From Thereva unica (taxonomy: Eukaryota; Arthropoda; Insecta; Diptera; Therevidae), in assembly GCA_949987705.1 (NCBI GenBank), contig OX465281.1:27264942-27328941 (forward strand): DNA of 64,000 bases. Direction: 5' to 3'. The position numbers and the translations under genes were made by a program. The notes below the pieces were generated by a model. That model did not search any database. It had not been told where the DNA came from and saw only the letters and a list, made by a program, of their open reading frames with translations. Positions 55,781 through 64,000 of the stretch are shown one piece after another (within the stretch, counting starts at the first letter, position 1; each line of letters begins with the position of its first letter).

Positions 55781-58700
55781 AGAAACAATCCAGATATCAC
55801 CTACAACCGGATAGCCACAACATCAAACTCACTCACCCTCTAAATTTCCCAGCTGTTTTTATTATCAATAAACCACCAATAACCCTTTTGTTGTAGGATA
55901 ACATCAACAAATTTACCTGTGCTCTGTAGTAAAAAATACTCGCCTTGAATTAAGTTAATGAAGGGGACATCCTCCTGCCCCTTTTGCCAAAATAACTCTG
56001 CACAACCGAGCTGCTGTGTAGTGTAAACTTCTGAACAATTTTCAGTCTATTCACAGGTCACTAAAATTAATTGAATACTCCCTCCGCCTCTCATCACCCG
56101 TCCAGCAGCAGCAAAGGATCTGTGATATAAAGGCACGGAGGGAGTGACGCAGGACATGATTCCATAACCAATTTGTCGTCAAATGGCAACTGCGGCGATA
56201 TATAGTATCCCAGATATTTTGCCCCGAACCGATAATCATCCAAAAATAAACACGATGCCGGAGCCCACCACCACCAGAACCAGCACAGCTGAAAAGCTAC
56301 ACGGGAAACAACATGGGAGTTCCCCCGGAAGCATATGCAACGTGGACATAAATTAAATCGAATCCAAATACTGAGAATGCTCTACGCCGTATACTCCACC
56401 ACCGATACGGTTCTCTGGTCGTCTAGTCCCCCAGCCTAGCAGCAATGTCCTGGCTACGTCCTGATCCGTGTTCATCCCCAGCAGCAGTGAATGGGAGCTA
56501 TTTCTCTGCTATTATACTCTTGTGTCCTGGCAGATAGGTTTCCCATCATGGATGTCATATAGCTGGCGGGGAAGTACTCGTTACGGATCCAGGGATGGAT
56601 GGCGAAATGAAATGAAGCCGACGGACGAAATACTGAAAATAGCAGCCAGCTAGAAAAATAATACAGAAAGTAGCTTAAGGGTGGTGTGTGTGTGTGTGTT
56701 GATGGATGACTAGAAGGGGGGGGGGGTTTGGTTGCAAGACTACCGTTGAGTAGCCCTTAAGGTAAAAATTCAATCATTGGGGCAGGTCACGAAAGCAGAA
56801 ACTCGACCCAGTCCCCCAGTCCAGTGGGTAACTAACTTTGCAATAATTGTCCCAAAACCCCAACCCCTAGCCTCTTTCGACTTCCTCTTCTTCTTTTTTG
56901 TTGTTATTGTTGTTGTTGCTGCTTTACCTTTGAGTCACGTGAAGGAACCAGCAACAATCTCTTCTCTCTCGCTGAGGATTCGGAAAGGGCAGGTGGATCC
57001 TAATAACGTTTCGGAATTTTAACGACTTTCCTGGTTGTCTGGTTGATACGCCCCTATACCCACCCGTAGATATGACCCCCAACTTTACCAGCAGTAACCG
57101 CGGCAATGCTACCCTGCCTCTCTATCTCTTTCTCCGTCTCTCCTTTTTTGGCGAATTTCCATTTTATTTAAGGGAGGTCGGGGCGCCCATATTTATCCCT
57201 CCACGGAATGCGAAGGGATTCATACCCTAGACCCCACCGCCGTCGACACCGAGAGAATAAGGGAAGTAGGCTAGCAACGGGTGGTGTTGTAACCGATTTC
57301 GGATACGGTTAATAACGGCAGTTTAATAGCGGAAGGACGGATATGAATAAAATTGAGTTATTAAGAAAACGGCCGCGATTAAGGAAGGGACCCTTTCCTT
57401 AAACAGTGACTTACAAAACGCACCAATTCAAGCAGAGATAATTATGTGCCATGACTCTGGCAAATTCCTCTCTATTAAATTCCGTGCTAGAAAGGGGCTC
57501 GATGATGTGGCCCTAGATTTATGTGAATGAATCTCCTTCCCATACCCCCACTCCGCGTTCTGCGCTATATGTATTGTACATAATCATAGGGTGAAAATGT
57601 TATTGATAGCCTCTGGCATCCCAGGTATTAATGAGTTATAACTTCCTCACGTCCGCATAACTTATTCCTGGTTGTGTAACACCGGGGCAGGAAATGCGGC
57701 AGTTTACTCAATTATTAGCATTCCCCTTCTCGGCTTCGGGGTGTCCACTTTGTTGGGCATCCATGTCCCAGTTTAACCCGAAAATGATCGGTGACTCTAT
57801 GCGAGTATACTCGGTCGGTCTACCCAAGCAGGCAAGGAAGGCCTCCTAAAACGGTGTAACTCTTCCTGTATTTGCCGTGCTCCAATTAACATGATTCAGC
57901 GTTCATTTACAAGGATGCTCCACGCAAAACGAGGGATCCTTCAGCCACTGACAGCAGTAATATTGATTAATACCTTCTCCGTCAGCTGTAGTAGAGAGGA
58001 TGTAGATAACCCATAGTGCCTTACCTCCGCCACGTGTGGGAATAGCAGAACCTTACCATGTATGGTGTATGGTATGTTCGTACCATTGGCCTACTAAAAC
58101 TGAAAGGAATTTCGCACAGAAAACACAGAGAGACAGAGAGTATGTGAAAACCCAATTTCGTTTTTGGGGTGTGCTGGAAACGTTTCAAATGTTTATAATA
58201 TTCATGGAATTTTCACAAGTGAAACGTTTTTCGCTGGATAAATACGCACGCTCTCTCTCTCTCTCTCTGGGTGCATTTTTACATGAAGATGAACGCACGG
58301 CAGTTACGTTTCTTCCTTTCTGGAAAAAGGATGAGGAACTCCGAGGAGGCACCTACCAACAACGAAAGTCTCTAAAATGCCAGCGTTGTAACAATGGCAA
58401 TGAACCCATATTTAATAGCTCCTCTCTTCTGCCATATGGCTGGCAGGGAAACCCAAACAAACCGAGAAATATGGGGGAATTTGAAAAATTTGCTTTGCAA
58501 ATTCTTCAATAATTTCTTGTTATTTCAGGATATGAAGTTTCCCCGCTTCGAGGGTTGTGTGCTTGTTTTTAGATATACATATACTCTACGCTTTTTAGGG
58601 TTTTCAAATAAAATATTTCGGCGGCGGCTTCTTCTTTCTCGGCTCTGCCTTTGAGCTACTGGGGAAAAATTGTAAAAATATCTTATTATATAACATTATA

Positions 58701-60090
58701 TACATACATACACGTACGTGCATTTCATGTTGTTTTAGGCTCCCTTGCGGCTCTGCTAGATTTTATTGCTTGAACTTTTTTCGTGCATGCTTCATTGTTT
58801 CAAAAATTCCGAAACTTTCTCCCTTTTTTTTTGTATTTTTAAACCAAATTTAATATTAATTGTGGAAGAAATAATGGGAAAAGTACAGACATTCATGACA
58901 AAATATGCTTTAGTATGCAGGACTTGTAGCCCAAAAAAAACGAGTATTTCGTGCAAAAATGTCGCAAACAGACGAGCGGTAGGTAATGATGATCAACGTG
59001 CCACACCTTGAATGGTTGAAAGGATACATTTGGGGCACTGGAAGTGGTTTTGTTGGTATTAATCTTTCCCAAGCTAGCTTTAAAGAGTTATTTTGGTTAA
59101 AGTAAATTCTTACTATAGACATTATATCGCAGATATAATTAACTTCAAGGACGATGGCTTCCAAACTAAAATAAGATATTATAATTATTAACTCTCCATT
59201 AAAGCGTAACAAGTAGAATTTCGTTATAATAATATTGATTTCCATCTTCAATGTGCAGCTTCATGTACATGCTGTAGGCCGATTTATTTTCCCAGTCTCA
59301 ACCGCTGCAGTACCTACTAGCATTTGTTACTAAAATCACGAAAGTTTTCTTAAACTGGATCAAGTAATCAACTCGAAAGACATTAGGCATTTATTAAATT
59401 TCTTTATTAAATATAATGTTAATGTCTTTTCATAATTTGCAGATTGATTTTCTAAATAACTTGTCTTAAAGATGATGAATGATTGTGACAATAGTGCGTA
59501 AGAGTGGGTCTATCTAAAAAATTGTTGATTATTAGAAAAAAATAGCCGTTCTTGACGCAAGCTATAAGATATTTGTGGACAAAACGCGCTTCTATAACAT
59601 CTTTTCTTTGCGGTTTGAAATCGATAGGTACCACTGCTACCAAACCTGCCTGTTGGTGTCGTAGAGCTTCAACCAACTAAACTTATTTCCTGCTATTTTA
59701 CTCTTCGCGAGACGATCTTACGCTCTTTCTTTTGGTTAGGAATGGTGAGCCAACACACGAAGGAATCGCTTAGAGCTGGCCAATCCAGTCGTAGGGCCTC
59801 AAGCGTTCAGCGTGCTTCATCAAAGTTAGTTCGGCTAGGGCTAGGAATCAATGCGTCGGGGCTACTATGCTGCTACTATGTTTTATGGTTTTCTAGGGCT
59901 TCTTATCCTTCATCCAGTTGTTCCCACCTTACCTTACCGTGTATGACCTTGAGCGTTACCCCACTTTTCTCACTTCATCCAAGACCAATGTTGTTTAGAA
60001 TTAGCCATTCCTGGGCCATCACTTCCAATTCGTCCATTTACTTAGCAGAAAACATGTTCTTCCTCCTCTCTAACATTCTATCGTCCGAGT
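55781..60090. other. Unassigned sequence, possibly unique host DNA
   Basis: No recognised domain or element. Low-complexity tracts are a GT repeat at 56685-56700, poly-G near 56716-56726 and CT repeats at 58252-58268. The 158-codon frame 58036-58512 (+) has no recognisable motif, signal or codon pattern. With fewer repeat relics than elsewhere, this stretch may be the least disturbed intronic or intergenic DNA. Confidence 0.35.
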
Positions 60091-60499
60091 ACAACGGTGA
60101 GCTTTCCGTTAGTCAAATCGGGCGCTAACCTCCAGTATTCTCGGTATATTTCTTCAGAATCCGAACATCAAAGGTCCTCTTTACTGAGCTTATGTTTATT
60201 CCAAAGGCTGGTTCAACTTATTAATATTTGTTCAGCCAAAGTCAGGCAACTACGTTGTGGAAGTGTTGGGATAGAGACCTTTAAAATGCTGCTAGTTCGA
60301 CATCGTCTGCAAAGTGAGTGCAAATCTAGCCTCTTGTAGATTATCACTATCAGTATACCTGACAGAAAACTGTGAGCGGAATACTCCATTTTATACATTG
60401 ATCGTTATGTTCGCGAGTTTTCTTCATTTTTTGATCAGCACAATTTCTGTTCGTGCTTAGCAAACTGCAAACCAATACTTTCCAGTCATGTTGTTATCT
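60091..60499. other. Unassigned sequence next to the R1-like relic
   Basis: It could hold decayed RT of the relic to the right, but no motif is secure. Confidence 0.3.
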
Positions 60500-61450
60500 C
60501 CTTGATTTGACACTGATGGTGCAAGCTTTTAGGAAGTCCGCCAAGTGCACCCCGAAGTTGAGTTTGCGATCAATCGTCTGTAGGCCGAGGGTCTATTGGG
60601 GCTTACCAAGCTTCGGGATGAGCACAAGATTTTGACGCCTCCATTGCTCAGGTAACACTCCTTCCCTCCTTATTTACTCCTTCCGTAAATACTAGGGCGA
60701 ACCTACGTGGTTACAAACCGGCTGCCAGCTTCACCGCTCTGTTCAGTATGCCGTCCAGTCTAGGGCCGTTTCCAACGGCAATCCTCATCGCGGCTTCTAC
60801 AATTTCTTTCTCCACTACCTTTGGGATCAGGCAGGCAGACTGTGCTCCCGTACTGTGGGAGCAGTGTCTGCTCGATGTTTTGCAGCATTACAGGGCAGGT
60901 AATCGTTGAGGACCGCTTACATTTAATCGAGGGCATTTCTACCATTGCCACGTGCTCCTCTATCATGAGACTAGGCGCGGCGTAGCAACTGCAGACGTAT
61001 ACACCTATCCTTGCCCGAGCGAAGTCATCTTCTGGGTTCCTCATCGTCTCCTCAATGACTCAGTTTCCAAATGCCCGAATTGCGGCTTTTCTGCTTTTGT
61101 TCGCCTGCCAAATTCCACTGTATAAGTCCTTGTTCTCCTCACTTCGATTTCCTTTTCGTAGCCAATCTGTGCGCGCAAATCTTGTTCCGCCTGACAGTGA
61201 TTTAGGTTCATTTGTGTGAACCTTATCTCCTTCCTCGTTTTAGTGCCTTCTTGAATTATCGCAGTCTTTGGCGATTTTCCTTTTTTCTCTACACTTCAGG
61301 CGTAATTCCGTCCAATCCTTGGAACTGGTGCAATTCTTTGCTATATGCCCGATCTCCCACCACTTGTAGCATCTTGTAGCTTGACGACAGAATATACCCC
61401 AACATTCATCAGCATAGCTGCCGACTGAGCATATGTAGTTTGATTCTATG
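60500..61450 (-). pseudogene. R1-like non-LTR retrotransposon: ORF1 zinc knuckle, endonuclease and RT start
   Basis: Minus strand from about 61375: CYKWWEIGHIAKNC followed by TSSKDWTELRLKCREKRK, a CCHC zinc knuckle whose second cysteine is replaced by tryptophan, at the end of ORF1. Then ORF2 endonuclease: DDFARARIGVYVCSCYAAPS (61030-60970), as in R1-clade proteins. The RT start follows: RLDGILNRAV-like, ALVF.EGV and RRQNLVLIPKLGKPQ (about 60640-60590). Stops are frequent. R1 elements usually sit in rDNA, but R1-clade relatives elsewhere are common. It is dead. Confidence 0.72.
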
Positions 61451-62365
61451 GATTCGGTGAAGGTGGTCGAGATTGTTGTACGTTACCCTGTAGAATTCTT
61501 GCACACTCTTAACCCATCAAGAATAACACCTCATGTTCTCTACCTGAAGGTAGGCGTTCCAATCATACTTTTGGGCAATTTAAACCTTCCGAAACTGGGC
61601 AATATTAAAAACTATGTACCAAAATACAGTTGAAGCCAAGATTTTCACAGGCGTAAAACAGGGAGGAACCGTCTTCATTTTGACTTCAAACTTCTGCAAT
61701 TTCCCGTTAAAGTTTGTTACGCCATAAGCATCAACCGAGACCCATGGACCGAGTTTGAAACTGACTAATGCGGATCTAAAGAGTGACTGTTTCTCACATG
61801 GGCCACTGTATGCGGCGTGCTCAAGAGTCAGTTCATCTGAAACCAGAAAAAATGCTAGTAATGTGTTTTACAAGAAGGCATTGAAAAATTAATGAGGCAT
61901 TGAAAGGATAATCTTCTTAACTCATTTCTGCCATAAGGGACTACATGTGAGAGTTTTTATGCACACTAACTCATATATGACTTGAAACCCGGGGGATAAT
62001 GTGACATCTTTCCATACGAATGTGGTTACGATCTGCCAAACCTACAATAAATTCCGCCTAGACTATAATTATTTTATTTGTATTGGATTTCGACTGGATC
62101 AGGTGTGACATTGTGTTTCTAACACATTGTGGATAAGAGCATTTGTTTCACTGTTGATCATTTATACCGTCACAGCAATGTAACATCTTTTGCAGTGCTC
62201 TGTCGCCATTACCATAGCCACAACTCTAGTGAAATCAAAGCAATTTTACATATAAAAACTCCTCAAAGCATTTCTACAAGGTTATTCCTTCAAAACAATA
62301 GATCGGCCCATCACAATTTCTGTTTTCTTCCTCTTCATGCCTTTGCCGAGTCCTGTTTCGTGACA
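61451..62365. other. Possible ORF1 remnants, otherwise unassigned
   Basis: The minus reading 61780-61640 (PWVSVDAYGVTNFN-like, LQKFEVKMKTV) could be ORF1 of the R1-like relic, but no diagnostic motif is visible. The rest is AT-rich. Confidence 0.3.
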
Positions 62366-62369
62366 AGTC

Positions 62370-62510
62370 ATTTAAGTTGACGAAAGTGACATTACAATCG
62401 AATTACAACTTTCAGCACGGGGGCCTATAGTGGAAATGCTAAGTTAAGTTTAGACCCCTATACTGAATGTCACGATTTGACTAAAAAGTCACTTTCTTCA
62501 ACACAAACGA
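62370..62510. repeat. Small palindromic repeat, family copy B
   Basis: AAGTTGACGAAAGTGACATT at the left is opposed by GACTAAAAAGTCACTTTC at the right, with an internal ACTTTCAGCAC motif. It matches 7236-7350 in motif order. ACTTTCAGCACAGGGCC also recurs at about 62552-62570. Confidence 0.5.
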
Positions 62511-62693
62511 CTTATCTTGTCTCTCTCCGTTTTGAAGACTCGACTTTCAGCACAGGGCCGTAGACTACACTGTGTTTTATCAATGTAATTCAATCAACCC
62601 TTACGAAACAGGATGAACTGTTGCATTGACCAAAAAACTGTAATTTGACTCGAATCTGTGAAACATTGCCATTCAGAAGTAAAATCCCTTTAT

Positions 62694-62812
62694 ACTAAAG
62701 ATGCGCCGAATATGGGTTCGACCGAATACGACTATTCGGCAGAACATTCGGTCAAAAATGTACCAAACGGAACATTAGGCCGAATTATTCGGTTCAGTTT
62801 TACGCAGTAAAC
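62694..62812. repeat. ATTCGG-rich segment resembling a hAT terminus
   Basis: GATGCGCCGAATATGGGTTC then ACCGAATACGACTATTCGGC, ACATTCGGTC, GGCCGAATTATTCGG is a dense set of CCGAAT/ATTCGG in both orientations. GATGCGCCGAATATTCGG-like ends are known to me from insect and vertebrate hAT elements. No opposite end or duplication was found. Confidence 0.4.
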
Positions 62813-63135
62813 AGGTTCATATAGGTCGACGAAGCGTTCTGCAAGTAGCATCATTCGCCCACCCCTCCAGCACTTCGCGCTAACTCGGTTCGCTTACTCA
62901 ATGCGCCGCTCTTTCTTTTATTGCCATAAACATTGAGGCCCTACGCACATGAGTCGTTTGATTTGCAATCCGAGCTTCAACCTGGTTTCACCATTATCAC
63001 GCTCACAACCAGTCTGCAACCAAAATGAAACCTTTGTCCACACACAAGCGCAACTGATTTTTGATCAATTGTTCTGTGCTCATGAAGATTTTGTTTAATA
63101 AACTTTGACACGTACAAATTCAACCATGTAACTGA

Positions 63136-63419
63136 AACTGGTGGCATTTCCAAGCGTACAAGCGTTTCATTCGGTGACAGACAATATAGAAGTGTGTATA
63201 TTCGAATGCATGCAACGCAAATATCGGTGTACCTTACACTTTTTCTGTATTACCTCATTTGACATAGCACACACACAATCATACATTCGTTACTTAGATT
63301 TTTGGGGTATGTTTAAAAGCCGGGACAGAATGCAACTTCGCTATAAGATGTTGGTGAAAGCACACCGCATATCATGGAATCATTGTATGCAACCCAGGTA
63401 CGTTGGTCTGTCACCAGTT
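63136..63419. mobile_element. 284-bp inverted-repeat element, copy 2 (inverted relative to 44120)
   Basis: The ends are AACTGGTGGCATTTCCAAGC and the inverse GTTGGTCTGTCACCAGTT. TGA flanks both sides (63133-63135 and 63420-63422). Much of the left half is the reverse complement of 44210-44430. Two copies with different 3-bp flanks support a family that makes 3-bp duplications. No transposase is present. Confidence 0.78.
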
Positions 63420-63429
63420 TGATATTGCT

Positions 63430-64000
63430 TCCGACCGGACCGACAAGAACAGTCGCCCGCAAGCAGTTGCAAACTAGTTTCAAATCGATCTCGTTTCTGT
63501 CCACTCGAGTATGGATTCTCAATTTTTTTATGCAATAGCAATGATAATGAACAGGGATATCGTACACTTTTATTAGCTCCTTTATTTATATTTAAAACTA
63601 CAACTCAGATAATTTTTCTACAATTCTGGTTTTCGAAACTCCATCTTGTATTTGATTTGGAATTTGATATGGAAGAGCTGGTTCTTCCACTGTAATAAAA
63701 GCAACGCTTTCTCTAATGATTATTATTATACGAATGTTATTCAAATTAATTCATAGCTTTATTTCACATTACCCACAAATCCTCAATCAGCAATAATATT
63801 CATAATCATCATTTCTCTCGTTCATCACAATTCAGCCAACATCATCGCACCAATAATCTTTGTCGCCTATGTCCAGCCGATTTCCTACGAAGATTGGACC
63901 AAAATTTAACATGCGTACAAAATAAATCAAATCACCATTTAAAAGCAATAAAAGAAATATTAACCCACCCCCAAAAATCACCAGAAAAAATCATTTCTTT
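63430..64000. other. Unassigned AT-rich sequence at right edge
   Basis: AT-rich, with ATTATTATTATAC-type low complexity near 63718. No gene or element end recognised. Confidence 0.3.

Noticed and set aside
58036..58512. 158-codon + strand frame, the longest outside recognised elements
   Set aside because: It contains simple CT repeat (LSLSLG) and no domain, and composition matches the surrounding non-coding DNA.
63141..63422. 93-codon + frame
   Set aside because: It lies within a short inverted-repeat element whose other copy (44120) does not preserve the frame.

Overview
This window is eukaryotic and almost certainly insect, most likely a fly (Diptera). It is AT-rich and repeat-dense, with many low-complexity tracts. 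The only host gene I can place is three short coding exons on the + strand (20401-20475, 20751-20877, 21109-21228). They encode a near-canonical stretch of the heparan-sulfate co-polymerase EXT1 (tout-velu, ttv). Codon phases join cleanly across consensus splice sites. No bacterial-style genes, operons, CRISPR arrays or rRNA genes are visible.

The rest looks like intron or flanking DNA filled with transposable-element relics. Non-LTR retrotransposons dominate. They comprise a CR1/Kiri-like family (1-990, 39190-39415, 46985-50166), R1-like elements (3990-4485, 7390-8290, 60500-61450), an RNase-H-bearing I/LOA-type element (14660-16388), a LOA-like family (21400-23040, 23221-23700, 39500-41393), RTE-like pieces (23700-25095, 53700-53955), and further reverse transcriptase fragments at 28430-29120 and 54640-55780. 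One Ty3/Gypsy relic lies at 29139-30960. Nearly all carry stops, frameshifts, truncations or inversions.

The second layer is small DNA elements with exact boundaries. These are a hAT-type element (1768-2809) holding a TTA-flanked element (1954-2444), a hAT-type element with internal tandem repeats (18437-19189), a 1,016-bp palindrome (13643-14658), a 108-bp foldback (22239-22346), a TA-flanked element (36332-37186), a 274-bp element inside a LOA-like relic (39924-40197), and a two-copy family with 3-bp duplications (44120-44433, 63136-63419). A hairpin-bearing 3' end of one non-LTR family recurs about seven times. Five tRNA-like (B-box) sequences cluster at 49.4-52.4 kb.

The layout supports an insertion order. 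A hairpin-tail copy was split by an RNase-H element that left a 14-bp target duplication (13501-13514 and 16389-16402), and the palindrome then entered that element's TA-repeat tail. I see no multi-gene system. The most unusual features are the nested insertions, the palindromes, the shared hairpin tail and the tRNA-like cluster. All family names come from reading motifs; no database search was possible.
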